DNA from: RI-153 sp963752935
Lineage (GTDB): Bacteria > Chloroflexota > Anaerolineae > Caldilineales > Caldilineaceae
Length of the DNA: 64,000 nucleotides
NCBI GenBank assembly: GCA_963752935.1
Contig: CAVWAL010000009.1
Span: forward strand, 372,001 to 436,000
Direction of reading: 5' to 3'
Shown: piece after piece, positions 17,418 to 25,910 of the stretch
Layout: each line of letters starts with the position of its first letter
How positions within the stretch are numbered: position 1 is the stretch's first letter
The notes under the pieces: model-generated
What the model saw: the letters and a program-made list of their open reading frames with translations, nothing else
Databases searched by the model: none
What the model was told of the DNA's origin: nothing
Made by a program: the position numbers and the translations under genes

Positions 17418-18160
17418 CGCATACCTGCTTTCACCGGCGCCGGCGCGGTCTGTGCGCCGTTCGTTGCTTCGCCGGCGGCAATGCGCGTATCGTCGACGAT
17501 GGTACCGTCTTTGAGGAAGATGATACGGTCGGCATAGGCCGCAATACGCGGATCGTGGGTCACCATGAGGACGGTGCGTCCCCACGCCCCCGTGATCTGG
17601 CGCAACAGCGCTGCGATCTCATTGCCCGCCGCCGAATCGAGGTTGCCCGTCGGCTCGTCGGCCAGGATCAGCGTCGGTTCGCTTACCAGTGCCCGCGCAA
17701 TCGCCACCCGCTGTTGTTGGCCGCCTGAAAGCTGGTTAGGGCGGTGGTCGAGTCGCTTTTCCAACCCCATCCGCTCCAGCCAATCGGTGGCTCGTCTGCG
17801 CGCTTCGGCGGGTTTTACACCGTCCAAAATCAGCGGCAGCGCGGCGTTCTCAACGGCGTTCAACACCGGCAGCAGATTGTAGAATTGAAAAATGAACCCG
17901 ATCTGCCGGCGGCGCACCTGGGTCAGTGCATCGTCGTCAAGCGCAGTGATGGACTGCCCCGCCAGCGTCACATCGCCCGACGTGGGACGGTCCAATCCGC
18001 CGATGAGGTGCAGCAGCGTCGACTTACCACAGCCGCTAGGGCCCATAACAGCCACAAATTCGCCTTCGGCCAGGCGCAGGTTGATCCCCTTCAGCGCCGC
18101 CACCGCGGTGTCGCCTTTGCCGTAGGTCTTGCTGAGGTTGATGGTTTCGACAATGGTCAT
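17414..18160 (-). CDS. ABC transporter ATP-binding protein (LolD/MacB type)
   Basis: The 248-residue product has Walker A GPSGCGKST (about residues 40-48), the Q-loop region FIFQFYNLLPVL, signature LSGGQQQRVAIARAL and Walker B LILADEPTGNLDS. FQFYNLLP and the LolD-like spacing place it in the MacB/LolD/FtsE group that powers FtsX-type permeases by mechanotransmission. The gene lies five bases after padR and overlaps the permease by four bases, forming a three-gene operon. The last 25 residues (Ala/Pro/Lys) extend beyond the usual domain. Confidence 0.96.
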   Translation of the reverse strand: MTIVETINLSKTYGKGDTAVAALKGINLRLAEGEFVAVMGPSGCGKSTLLHLIGGLDRPTSGDVTLAGQSITALDDDALTQVRRRQIGFIFQFYNLLPVLNAVENAALPLILDGVKPAEARRRATDWLERMGLEKRLDHRPNQLSGGQQQRVAIARALVSEPTLILADEPTGNLDSAAGNEIAALLRQITGAWGRTVLMVTHDPRIAAYADRIIFLKDGTIVDDTRIAAGEATNGAQTAPAPVKAGMR

Positions 18161-18165
18161 GGTTG

Positions 18166-18750
18166 TTACTCCTTCTCCCGAGGTCGCCCACGGGGACGTG
18201 CTTCCGGTTCCGGCATGGGTTGACGTTGCAGTTCATCCAGCCGGGCTTCCACCATTTCGAGCCAGCGCAGATCGGCTTCGAGGTGCATAATGGTTTGGTC
18301 CATCAGCAGGATATGCGCCAACTCACTCTGTGGATTGGCGGCGCTGCGTTGTACGGTGGCCGCGTGTAGTTCGCGATAGAGATTGGTGCGCTGGGTGTAG
18401 ATCACCCGATAGGGATCGGCGGCGCCGGTGGCGAGGCTGATCATGAGCTTCAGAAAGAATTCGTCGCGTTGATGCAAGGTGGGGACAGGCGTCGACAGCC
18501 ACACCTGCAATTCGTCGATCCCCTGCGCCGTGATGGCGTAGATCAGCTTTTCGGGTCCGCCGTCCTGTTCTACGGCCTCTTCTGCGATCAGGCCGCCCTG
18601 TTCCAGCCGGTTGAGCGTCGTGTAGACCTGCGCCGGCTTTACCTCCCAATTCTGCTTGCCGCCCACCATCGCTTCGAAGGCGGCGTGCAGTTCGTATCCG
18701 TGGCGGGGATGCTGGGCCAGCAGCCCCAACAATGCATTTTTCACGCTCAT
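18166..18750 (-). CDS. PadR family transcriptional regulator
   Basis: The 194-residue product carries the PadR winged helix at residues 1-85, with the conserved ALLGLLAQHPRHGYEL start and VYTTLNRLEQGGLI wing helix, followed by a Vir-type C-terminal helical domain (about 95-180) and an Arg/Pro-rich end. PadR proteins usually repress their own operon and a neighbouring transporter, responding to small phenolic or antimicrobial compounds. Here it is the first gene of padR-ATPase-permease, so it most likely controls the transporter. A direct repeat immediately upstream could be its operator. Confidence 0.94.
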   Translation of the reverse strand: MSVKNALLGLLAQHPRHGYELHAAFEAMVGGKQNWEVKPAQVYTTLNRLEQGGLIAEEAVEQDGGPEKLIYAITAQGIDELQVWLSTPVPTLHQRDEFFLKLMISLATGAADPYRVIYTQRTNLYRELHAATVQRSAANPQSELAHILLMDQTIMHLEADLRWLEMVEARLDELQRQPMPEPEARPRGRPREKE

Positions 18751-18755
18751 AAAAA

Positions 18756-18774
18756 TTAGTAACTCAGTTAGTAA
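18756..18774 (-). promoter_or_regulatory. Candidate PadR operator: repeated TTAGTAA
   Basis: Two exact copies of TTAGTAA at 18756-18762 and 18768-18774 are spaced 12 bases apart, just upstream of the padR start and within the likely promoter or leader. The spacing is close to one helical turn, so a dimeric regulator could touch both on one face. It is AT-rich in a GC-rich genome. Binding by this PadR is inference. Confidence 0.4.
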
Positions 18775-18999
18775 TTTACGATATTGGGAGTTTACGCCTG
18801 TTTTGGGGCGCTGTCAATACACAATTTGTGGTGGTTACGCATCGGTTGTGTTTGAATGTAGAGGCTTTTTTGTTGTTCAAAAGGCACAGCAGTGAGAAAT
18901 GGTCTGGTGAGCAATGGTTTTCGACGGCATCCTGTTTTCCTTTGCTAGACCTGTCCTCTCGACTGGGTACCTTGATTTGCCGACATAGAAGGAAGTAAG

Positions 19000-19377
19000 A
19001 TGAACCGGTATCTGTTGATTGGCATTGGTGCGGTACTCGGCGCCAATGCCCGCTATCTTGTCGGTGTCTGGGCCGGCAACCAGTTTGGCGCCGCCTACCC
19101 TTACGGCACGTTATTGGTGAATATTACCGGCAGCTTTTTGCTCGGTTTTTTGGTGGCGCTGTCATCGACGCGTCTGAATGTCTCGCCGGATGTTCGGCTC
19201 TTTCTTGCTGTCGGTTTTTTTGGTTCGTATACAACGTTTTCTTCCTACACGGTGGAGAGTATCTTGCTATTTCAGAATGGGGCAGTCTGGCGCGGTCTCA
19301 TCAATGTATTTGGCAATAATCTAATTGGATTGGTTTGCGCCTTGCTGGGCGTCTCTCTAGCTCGGATCTTTCAGTAG
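19000..19377 (+). CDS. crcB: Fluoride efflux channel CrcB/FluC
   Basis: The 125-residue product has four hydrophobic helices and the family motifs GANARYLVGVW (about residues 14-24), GTLLVNITGSFLLGFL (41-56, with the conserved Asn lining the pore) and GFFGSYTTFSSYTVES (72-87, with the Phe/Thr/Ser sodium and fluoride site). FluC works as a dual-topology dimer that exports fluoride. A GGAAG ribosome binding site precedes the ATG. It is 13 bases before a DUF190-CBS gene, a pairing seen in other genomes, and this supports a fluoride-resistance operon. Confidence 0.95.
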   Translation: MNRYLLIGIGAVLGANARYLVGVWAGNQFGAAYPYGTLLVNITGSFLLGFLVALSSTRLNVSPDVRLFLAVGFFGSYTTFSSYTVESILLFQNGAVWRGLINVFGNNLIGLVCALLGVSLARIFQ

Positions 19378-19390
19378 AGGGGGAGTTTGT

Positions 19391-20680
19391 ATGCAGATTC
19401 AAGGTCGAGCGCTGCGTATTTGCGTCTACATCGGGGAGGATAACCATTACCACGGTGCTTCTCTCTACATGGCATTACTCGAGTTTTTGAAGAGAGAGGG
19501 AGCGTCTGGTGCAACCGTCATGCGCGGCGTGGCGGGTTTTGGCGCGCGCAGTCGTATCCACACCAGCACCATTCTGACACTTTCCACCGATCTACCGATC
19601 ATTGTGGAATGGGTAGATACACCAGAGCGTGTGGCGAAACTGTTGCCGCAAGTTCGCCGCATGGTGGATGATGGGCTGATCACCCAGGAAGAGGTTACGG
19701 TCGTACAGTATGCGCCAGGGCGTGCGCCTGACCCGTTGGTGCAACCGGTTTTTCAGGCGATGAGGGGCGATGTGTTGACAGTTGCTCCCGCAACACCGAT
19801 CGCTGATGTCATTTCCCTGCTGCTGCAACATGGACACCGCAGCTTGCCCGTGGTTGACGACAAAGGCCATCTGTGCGGAATCATTACCGACGGTGACCTG
19901 CTTCATCGCGCGCAGATGTTTGCTCGCCTGGGATTACAGTCTGAATTGACCCAGGAGCAACTTCAGCACCAGTTGAACAGCCTGCGCGCTCAGAACGGAG
20001 AAGCACAGGACATCATGACTCAGCCGGTGGTTACCGTAAATCGGACCGATACCCTGCGACAGGCAGTTCAGTTGATGACTGAGCACAACTTGAAACGGTT
20101 GCCGGTGGTAGATGACGATGAATGCCTGGTTGGCTGGCTAAGTCGCATTGATGTGATGCGCGCCGTGGAATATCATCAAATCGGGGAACCCGGTGAAGGG
20201 GAAGCGGTTAAGACGGGCGGCACGGTGCGCGATCTGATGGTTACGAGGGTGTCTACAGTCACTCCTCACGCGCGATTGGACGAGGTCCTCCACGCATTGG
20301 AGGCCAGTCGGCAACGCCGCGCTGTCGTTGTCGACGATGAAAAGCATGTTGTCGGTATTATCTCAGATGGCGACCTCCTGCGTCGCAGTAGAAATGCGCC
20401 CGATCCGAATGTTCTCAATCGTCTTCGCCACCTGATAACCGGCGGAAATGCCGGGGCGGTGTCTCTGCCCTTAGGCGACGAAACCGCCGCCATGTTGATG
20501 TCGTCGCCTGTGATCACGGTACAAATCGATTCGCCGTTAAGCCTTGCCCTGGGTCTCATGGTCCGGCATGGCATCAAACGGTTGCCCGTGGTAGACGCAG
20601 AAGGACGTCTTCTGGGTTTGTTAGGGCGGGCAAGCGTACTGCGCGGCTTACTCAATCCACGCGACCCCGAGAAGCACTGA
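19391..20680 (+). CDS. DUF190 domain protein with four CBS motifs
   Basis: The 429-residue product starts with DUF190 (about residues 1-105: LRICVYIGEDNHYHGASLYMALLEFLKREG and GFGARSRIHTS). Two CBS pairs follow: motifs starting near residues 115 (MRGDVLTVAPATPI), 205 (DIMTQPVVTVNRTDTLRQAVQLM), 278 (DLMVTRVSTVTPHARL) and 365 (MLMSSPVITVQIDSPLSLAL). DUF190 has a PII-like ferredoxin fold; CBS pairs usually bind adenine nucleotides. The protein therefore looks like a nucleotide-responsive sensor acting with FluC, which is inferred from the operon arrangement. The fusion with four CBS motifs is longer than the stand-alone DUF190 protein. Confidence 0.88.
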   Translation: MQIQGRALRICVYIGEDNHYHGASLYMALLEFLKREGASGATVMRGVAGFGARSRIHTSTILTLSTDLPIIVEWVDTPERVAKLLPQVRRMVDDGLITQEEVTVVQYAPGRAPDPLVQPVFQAMRGDVLTVAPATPIADVISLLLQHGHRSLPVVDDKGHLCGIITDGDLLHRAQMFARLGLQSELTQEQLQHQLNSLRAQNGEAQDIMTQPVVTVNRTDTLRQAVQLMTEHNLKRLPVVDDDECLVGWLSRIDVMRAVEYHQIGEPGEGEAVKTGGTVRDLMVTRVSTVTPHARLDEVLHALEASRQRRAVVVDDEKHVVGIISDGDLLRRSRNAPDPNVLNRLRHLITGGNAGAVSLPLGDETAAMLMSSPVITVQIDSPLSLALGLMVRHGIKRLPVVDAEGRLLGLLGRASVLRGLLNPRDPEKH

Positions 20681-20688
20681 CTGTTCGA

Positions 20689-21567
20689 TCACGTTTGCAA
20701 CAGCTTCTCAGGGTGCGACTCGTCTTGAACGCGCAGGATAAAGGTTCGAACCTGCTCGAATTTGCCCGGATCGTGCCGGTAGCCTAAAGACTGCGCCACC
20801 TCAGATGCCATCTGCTCAAAGGCGTCAACGGCATTGAGCAGCGCAGTAAAACTACGCTGTTTGTCATAGTCAGAGAACAGTCCGGGCACCTTTGCGACGA
20901 TGTCGCCATCTGCCCATTCTTGAAGATACTTTCCCATATGCCAGACCTCAAGCGCCCAGCCTTTTTTGACTCTGGCATGCCACTCCATCATTTTCAAGAC
21001 CACGTAGTTGAGTTCACTTTGTCTGGCCTTTGCCAGCCATAGATCTCCTTGATAGTAGACCCTCCCCACGTAGTAAGCACTAAAGAGAAAACTGTCTACG
21101 GTGTGTTCATATTCGCTTTGCGAAGGGGGAGGAAAGGACTTGATGCGAGCTTGACCCGACGTTAGCTTTTCGTCAATTTTCTTACCAACCGCTTCTTTAT
21201 CTAGCCAAATCGAATATCCCTTAAGAAAAATATCTGGAAGCTCCTCCATTTCAGAGAGTTTACCGAGCAATTCGGCCGGTACGAATACAAAATCAACCCC
21301 TTGATATCCCTCATAAACCGTCATGACTTCCGGATCACCGCCGACGGTGCGCCCTTGAATGGAGATGAAGACCTTCCCAAAAGTGTTGAGCCATGCCTTG
21401 TCTTCCATGTAGCGATCACCTTTGTCTGTGAATATCAACAGATCGAGATCGGCATACTTTGAAGCAGGATGCTTCTGGCGGGCGCGAGAACCGACCAAAA
21501 CTACCAGGCGGATGTCTTCTTGCCGTTCAGCCCATTCAACGATTTTCCCCTGCAGATCATCTTTCAC
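20689..21567 (-). CDS. Aminoglycoside 6-adenylyltransferase-like protein (ANT(6) family)
   Basis: The 292-residue product has the nucleotidyltransferase core LVVLVGSRARQKHPASKYADLDLLIFTD (residues 22-49), with the GSRAR loop and catalytic DxD, as in ANT(6)/AadK enzymes that adenylylate streptomycin. The C-terminal helical half (EVWHMGKYLQEWADGD, LNAVDAFEQMASEVAQSLGY) also fits. Translation starts at GTG with AAAGGAG upstream; no ATG lies closer. Base composition is noticeably more AT-rich than in the neighbours, suggesting acquisition by transfer. Its stop lies eight bases from the convergent DUF190-CBS stop. Resistance activity in this host is not shown by sequence alone. Confidence 0.85.
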   Translation of the reverse strand: MKDDLQGKIVEWAERQEDIRLVVLVGSRARQKHPASKYADLDLLIFTDKGDRYMEDKAWLNTFGKVFISIQGRTVGGDPEVMTVYEGYQGVDFVFVPAELLGKLSEMEELPDIFLKGYSIWLDKEAVGKKIDEKLTSGQARIKSFPPPSQSEYEHTVDSFLFSAYYVGRVYYQGDLWLAKARQSELNYVVLKMMEWHARVKKGWALEVWHMGKYLQEWADGDIVAKVPGLFSDYDKQRSFTALLNAVDAFEQMASEVAQSLGYRHDPGKFEQVRTFILRVQDESHPEKLLQT

Positions 21568-21993
21568 GGAAATTCTCCTTTAACAAGCTAAGTGGGGGGC
21601 GTGCGTTGGATTCTGCTCTTTACTTCGTCCGCCGCCGCTTTGATCGTAACGGCTCTTGTCGCCACAAAATGAGGTTTCTTTACGATGTCGTCACCCGGCA
21701 GTGATTGGTGGATTTCGTCTCTGGTTGATCTGATCTAGGGTATGGTATGTGAAAAACGGAGCGGCTTCATCGTCCATTTGTCTCGCGGATAGCATCACAA
21801 TGGACCCAGTTGACGCGCCGTCTACCGTCCTTCCCCAATTCAAATCCACTATGGGATAATAACCGTGTAGCACCCACAATATCCCACGAGTAAATCCCGG
21901 CGGGACTATGCCGACACTCTCTACCGGCATGGTACAGACGCCATAATTCCGACGTGGTATTTACGCCGCAATGGTCTAGAAAGAGAAGGGCAG
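21568..21993. other. 426-bp gap with no supported gene
   Basis: It lies between two divergent genes and should carry both promoters. A short minus-strand frame (21691-21930) has no family features or clear ribosome binding site and was not accepted. The right edge contains GAAAGAGAAGGGCAG before the epimerase ATG. No strong hairpin or repeat was seen. Confidence 0.5.
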
Positions 21994-22773
21994 ATGACGG
22001 AGAAAGCGAGCAATCCGAAGCGTGTATTGGTAACAGGTTCTACAGGCGCGATTGGGGAGCCGGTGTGCGAGCGGTTGATGGAACGTGGACATTTTGTGCG
22101 CGGCTTTGCGCGACGCCCCAGCCCGGTGGCGCACGAGTATGTGCAGGGCGACTTGAACGACCGCGACAAAGTCTACGAAGCGATGAAGGAAATAGACGTA
22201 GCAATCCACCTGGGCGCGTATCCTAACCCGGCGGATTTTATTGATGTCCTGTTGCAGCCGAATGTAGTGGGGCTGTACTACATCTGCGAAGCGGCCAAGG
22301 ACCAGGGCGTGCAGCGCCTGGTGCTCGCCAGCACGATGCAGACGGTAAGCGGTCACGGCTGGGAGGAACGAACCGTCACGATTGAAGAAGGCCCTGCGCC
22401 GGTCAATTATTATGCGTTGACCAAAGTGTGGGCCGAAGAAACAGGCGCTATGTACGCCCACGTCCACAATCTCTCGGTGATCAACGTGCGCATCGGCTGG
22501 CTACCCCGCAACGCCGACGAAGCGGCGCGTCTCAACAGCCGTTCGCTGGGGCCGGACACCTTCTTCAGCCACCGTGACGCCCAACTCTTCCACCAACTCT
22601 GTGTAGAATCACCTAACCCGGGCCCCGGCGAAGCGGTGACGCTCTTTGCCACCAGCCGCCCCAAGCGCATTGAACGCATGGACCTGGAACCGGCGCGGCG
22701 CATCATCGGCTACGAGCCGCAGGATGTATGGCCGCAAGGGCTGCCGTATGAGTTACCGTTTGAGGTGGAATAG
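21994..22773 (+). CDS. NAD-dependent epimerase/dehydratase (extended SDR, uronate-dehydrogenase-like)
   Basis: The 259-residue product has the NAD-binding motif VTGSTGAIGEPV (about residues 13-24), a DLNDRDKV acidic loop, VAIHLGAYPNP, and the YxxxK catalytic pair in YYALTKVWAEE. The overall length and HLGA(Y)P motif resemble uronate dehydrogenase and related sugar SDRs rather than long UDP-sugar epimerases. The adjacent downstream gene is a plant-polysaccharide-type glycosidase (GH127-like), so a role in pentose or uronic acid use is plausible but not proven. Confidence 0.85.
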   Translation: MTEKASNPKRVLVTGSTGAIGEPVCERLMERGHFVRGFARRPSPVAHEYVQGDLNDRDKVYEAMKEIDVAIHLGAYPNPADFIDVLLQPNVVGLYYICEAAKDQGVQRLVLASTMQTVSGHGWEERTVTIEEGPAPVNYYALTKVWAEETGAMYAHVHNLSVINVRIGWLPRNADEAARLNSRSLGPDTFFSHRDAQLFHQLCVESPNPGPGEAVTLFATSRPKRIERMDLEPARRIIGYEPQDVWPQGLPYELPFEVE

Positions 22774-22784
22774 AGAGAGAGGAT

Positions 22785-22880
22785 GAGAAAAGATGATGGG
22801 ATGATGAGATGATGCGACACCCGGTACATCACCCTGCCATCTCATTATCCCGTCATCTCATTATCCCGTCATCATCCTTC
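22785..22880. repeat. ATGATG-type palindromic intergenic element, copy B
   Basis: The arm AGATGATGGGATGATGAGATGATG (22792-22814 region) faces a complementary arm CATCTCATTATCCCGTCATCTC (22839-22860 region), with G-T-tolerant mismatches and about 25 bases between them. A second partial arm repeat follows at 22861-22875. The element lies between two co-directional genes and overlaps the region just before the GH127 ribosome binding site. Confidence 0.7.
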
Positions 22881-22898
22881 ATGGAGGAGACAAACCCC

Positions 22899-24824
22899 AT
22901 GCCAAGATCCCTCGCATCCCCCAAATTCCGCCCTCTCCCCCTCGGCAGCGTGCGTCCGTTGGGCTGGTTGGCGCGCCAACTGCGCCTGCAGGCCGACAGT
23001 CTCAGTGGTCATCTCGATGAATTTTGGCCCGATGTGGCCGAGAGTCGCTGGTTTGGCGGCAAACAGGAAGGCTGGGAGCGCGCTCCCTACTGGCTGGATG
23101 GCGTGCTGCCCCTGGCCTTCCTGCTGGACGACGAAAGACTCAAGGCCAAGGTGACGCGCTACGCCGACTACATCCTCAGCCATCAGCGCCAGGACGGCTG
23201 GCTGGGGCCGGATCAGTCGTTTATCAAGGCCGGCGATCAGGCGCGCTTCGACGTTTGGTCGCTCTTTCTGGCGCTGAAGGTGCTCGTGCAGTTCCACGAC
23301 GCCACCGGCGATGGGCGTGTAGAGGATGCCGTGCGCCGCTGTCTGCGCATGATCGACAGGCACATCGACCGGCAACCGCTCTTTGACTGGGCGCAGTTCC
23401 GCTGGTTCGAGGCACTGATTGCGATCTTCTGGCTATACGAACGCAGCCGGGAGGAATGGCTGCTCGATCTGGCGGTGAAGTTGCACGCGCAGGGCTTTAA
23501 CTGGGCGGAATTCTTCCAGCGATGGCCCTACACCGAAGCCGTGGAAAAAGGTCGCTGGAGCTTTATGAGCCACGTCGTCAACAACGCCATGGCCATCAAA
23601 GCCCATCCCCTGTGGGCACGGCTCAGCGGCGAGCAAAGCGACCGCGCCGCCGTCTATACCATGCTGGACAAGTTGGATCGCTACCACGGCATGGTTACCG
23701 GCGTCTTCACCGGTGACGAGTGCCTGGCCGGTCTCAGCCCCACCCAGGGCACGGAACTGTGCGCCGTCGTGGAATACCAATATTCGCTGGAGATTCTGCT
23801 CTCGATCCTGGGCGACCCGGCGTTCGGCGACCGTCTGGAAAAGATCACCTTTAACGCACTGCCGGCCACCTTCTCGCCCGATATGTGGGCCCACCAATAC
23901 GACCAACAGGTGAATCAGGTGCAATGCAGCGCACAGCACAACCACCCATGGACGACCAACGGCCCTGAATCGAATCTATTTGGGCTGGAACCGAACTACG
24001 GCTGCTGCACGGCCAATCTGAGCCAGGGCTGGCCCAAGTTCGCCGCCCACCTGTGGATGCAGGACGAAGACGGGGATCTGGTTGCCGTCGCCTACGCCCC
24101 CAGTGTGGTCAAAGCGAAGGTCAACGGTGTCGACGTCGAAATCCGGCTGGAGACGGACTATCCCTTCGATGACAGGCTGCACTTCACCGTCCACGCCGAG
24201 GATGCGGTCACTTTTGGCGTGCAGTTGCGCATCCCGGCCTGGGCGCAAGACGCAACCCTGGACACGCTGGACGGCCAGATTGAACACCCTGCGGCGGGGG
24301 AGTTCTACACGCTGCGCCGCCACTGGCAAGGGACGCAGCAGTTCCGGCTGACCCTGCCCATGTCGCCGGCGCTGGTGGATCGTCCCAACGGCGCGGTGGC
24401 CGTAGAGCGGGGCCCGCTGGTCTATGCGCTACAAATCGGCGAAGATTGGCGACGTGTCCATACCGATCTGCCCCACCGGGAACTGCCGCACGCCGATTGG
24501 GAAGTCTACGCCACCACACCGTGGAACTACGCCTTGGCGCTCGACCGCAAGCACCTGGATCACGCCGTGACCTTCGAGCGGCGCCCGATGTCGGAACTAC
24601 CCTTCAGTCCGCACAATGCGCCGGTCATCGCGCACGTGCACGGCGCCCGCATCGACGGCTGGCAGGCACAGGACGGCTTCGCATCCCCACCGCCCGCCGG
24701 CCCCGTCACGGCAGACCATCCCCAGGAATCGCTCATCCTGTTGCCGTATGGGTGCACGAATCTGCGCGTGGCAGAGTTTCCGGTACTGCACGCTACGCAC
24801 CACGCCACCCATCCCAGTGAGTGA
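22899..24824 (+). CDS. Glycoside hydrolase family 127-like protein (DUF1680, beta-L-arabinofuranosidase type)
   Basis: The 641-residue product resembles GH127-type (alpha/alpha)6-barrel enzymes: LGSVRPLGWLARQLRLQADSLSGHL near the start, WERAPYWLDGVLPLAFLL, LGLSPTQGTELCAVVEYQYSLEILL-type sequence with the E-x-C pattern around residues 285-300, and QVQCSAQHNHPWTTNGPESNLFGLEPNYGCCTANLSQGWPKF. The paired cysteines in NYGCCTAN and the TELC Glu/Cys correspond to the zinc-thiolate and catalytic residues known for this family. C-terminal beta domains follow. I chose the ATG at 22899 because GGAGGAG lies ten bases before it. The exact substrate is uncertain; L-arabinofuranosides or related sugars are inferred. 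Confidence 0.85.
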   Translation: MPRSLASPKFRPLPLGSVRPLGWLARQLRLQADSLSGHLDEFWPDVAESRWFGGKQEGWERAPYWLDGVLPLAFLLDDERLKAKVTRYADYILSHQRQDGWLGPDQSFIKAGDQARFDVWSLFLALKVLVQFHDATGDGRVEDAVRRCLRMIDRHIDRQPLFDWAQFRWFEALIAIFWLYERSREEWLLDLAVKLHAQGFNWAEFFQRWPYTEAVEKGRWSFMSHVVNNAMAIKAHPLWARLSGEQSDRAAVYTMLDKLDRYHGMVTGVFTGDECLAGLSPTQGTELCAVVEYQYSLEILLSILGDPAFGDRLEKITFNALPATFSPDMWAHQYDQQVNQVQCSAQHNHPWTTNGPESNLFGLEPNYGCCTANLSQGWPKFAAHLWMQDEDGDLVAVAYAPSVVKAKVNGVDVEIRLETDYPFDDRLHFTVHAEDAVTFGVQLRIPAWAQDATLDTLDGQIEHPAAGEFYTLRRHWQGTQQFRLTLPMSPALVDRPNGAVAVERGPLVYALQIGEDWRRVHTDLPHRELPHADWEVYATTPWNYALALDRKHLDHAVTFERRPMSELPFSPHNAPVIAHVHGARIDGWQAQDGFASPPPAGPVTADHPQESLILLPYGCTNLRVAEFPVLHATHHATHPSE

Positions 24825-25449
24825 TCTCATCGAGAGGCTTTCGCGCCGCCGGTCGGAAGTCGTCGCCGGTGAAGTAGGCGACCGGGAGCAGGGCGGCCTG
24901 GGTCACGGTTTCGGGGATGCCGAGCAGTTGTGCGACTTCTTTTTCATAGGCCAGGTGGAAGGTCGTCCACGCCGAACCGAGGCCACGGGCGCGTAGGGCC
25001 AGCATGAGCGACCAGGTAGCGGGCAAGATCGATCCCCAGAAGGCGGCCTGCTGGTTGCCGGGGCGGCCGTCCACGCGTCCTTCGATGCAGGGGATGATGT
25101 GCACCGGCACTTGATCGAGGACTTCCACTAGATATTGGGCGGAACTGAGGAGACGCTTCGCTTGCGTGGAACCGCTGCGCTCTGCCGCTTCCGTTCGTTG
25201 GCTGAAATAGTCGGCCGAGGCCTTGCGGTAGAATTCGGCAAGCCGACTGCGCAGCCCGGCATCGGTGACGACGATGAAGTGCCAGCCCTGCTGATTCGAT
25301 CCACTGGGGGCCTGCGTGGCGATTTGGAGGCATTCTTCGATCACCGTGCGCGGCACAGGGCGCGACAGATCCAGCCGCTTGCGCACGGAACGGGTGGTGG
25401 TGAGCAGGTGATCGACGATTTCTAGGTTGGCCGGGGTTGATAAATCCAT
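24793..25449 (-). CDS. Nitroreductase family protein
   Basis: The 218-residue product has the FMN-binding features of nitroreductases: TTRSVRKRLDLSRPVPRTVIEECLQIATQAPSGSNQQGWHFIVV at residues 18-61 and LGSAWTTFHLAYEKEVAQLLGIP in the second half. Such enzymes reduce nitro, quinone or enone substrates with NAD(P)H. It is convergent with the GH127-like gene, the two overlapping by 32 bases at their 3' ends. Palindrome copy C lies upstream of its start at 25574-25633. Confidence 0.92.
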   Translation of the reverse strand: MDLSTPANLEIVDHLLTTTRSVRKRLDLSRPVPRTVIEECLQIATQAPSGSNQQGWHFIVVTDAGLRSRLAEFYRKASADYFSQRTEAAERSGSTQAKRLLSSAQYLVEVLDQVPVHIIPCIEGRVDGRPGNQQAAFWGSILPATWSLMLALRARGLGSAWTTFHLAYEKEVAQLLGIPETVTQAALLPVAYFTGDDFRPAARKPLDEITHWDGWRGA

Positions 25450-25573
25450 GGGATTCTCCTGGGGATGGTTGAGTTTGATTGTCTTTACTCTGTGTGCCCT
25501 GCATTCTACACCATTTTTCGCCCTTTGGCCCCGAATGTGAAGGGGGAAGAAGGGGAGAAGGGGTGATGAGAGC

Positions 25574-25633
25574 GATGATGAGATGATGAGGATGATGGAT
25601 CTTGACGACCATCATCCTCATCATCTCATCATC
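25574..25633. repeat. ATGATG-type palindromic intergenic element, copy C (perfect 25-bp stem)
   Basis: The arm at 25574-25598 is exactly complementary to 25609-25633 with a ten-base loop ATCTTGACGA. The right arm and loop read on the minus strand resemble copy A, including GTCGTCAAG beside the stem, so the copies are related rather than chance repeats. It lies between the divergent nitroreductase and redoxin genes. Confidence 0.85.
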
Positions 25634-25752
25634 CTGCTAACCCGGATCATTGACAATCGGGGAAGAGACGCTACAAATTCCACGCTGTGAACGCGCAGCC
25701 CACCGTATAGACGAAACGGCTCACCCAGTGCGGCGGGGCGATGGTCGTTTAC

Positions 25753-25781
25753 TTGACAAAAGCCCCCATTCCCAATATCCT
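25753..25781 (+). promoter_or_regulatory. Sigma-70-like promoter of the redoxin gene
   Basis: TTGACA at 25753-25758 is a perfect -35 box; TATCCT at 25776-25781 is a plausible -10 box after a 17-base spacer. The expected transcript would have a leader of about 120 bases before the ATG at 25911, which has an AAGGAG ribosome binding site. No gene is seen in the leader. Confidence 0.6.
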
Positions 25782-25910
25782 GCGCCGTATCCTATCCTGA
25801 ATACGCTTCAGGCAAGCCTGAGTTTGGATACGCCCGAACAACTGGCTGCTCAACCGCCGACCTGCGTAAGCCCTACTGACGTATTCCGTACCATACAAGG
25901 AGAACACACA

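Noticed and set aside
18895..18999. Fluoride riboswitch upstream of crcB
   Set aside because: I looked for the conserved crcB-motif core before the start codon and saw no convincing match.
21691..21930. 79-residue minus-strand frame upstream of the epimerase
   Set aside because: No family wording or convincing ribosome binding site; it lies in a promoter region between divergent genes.
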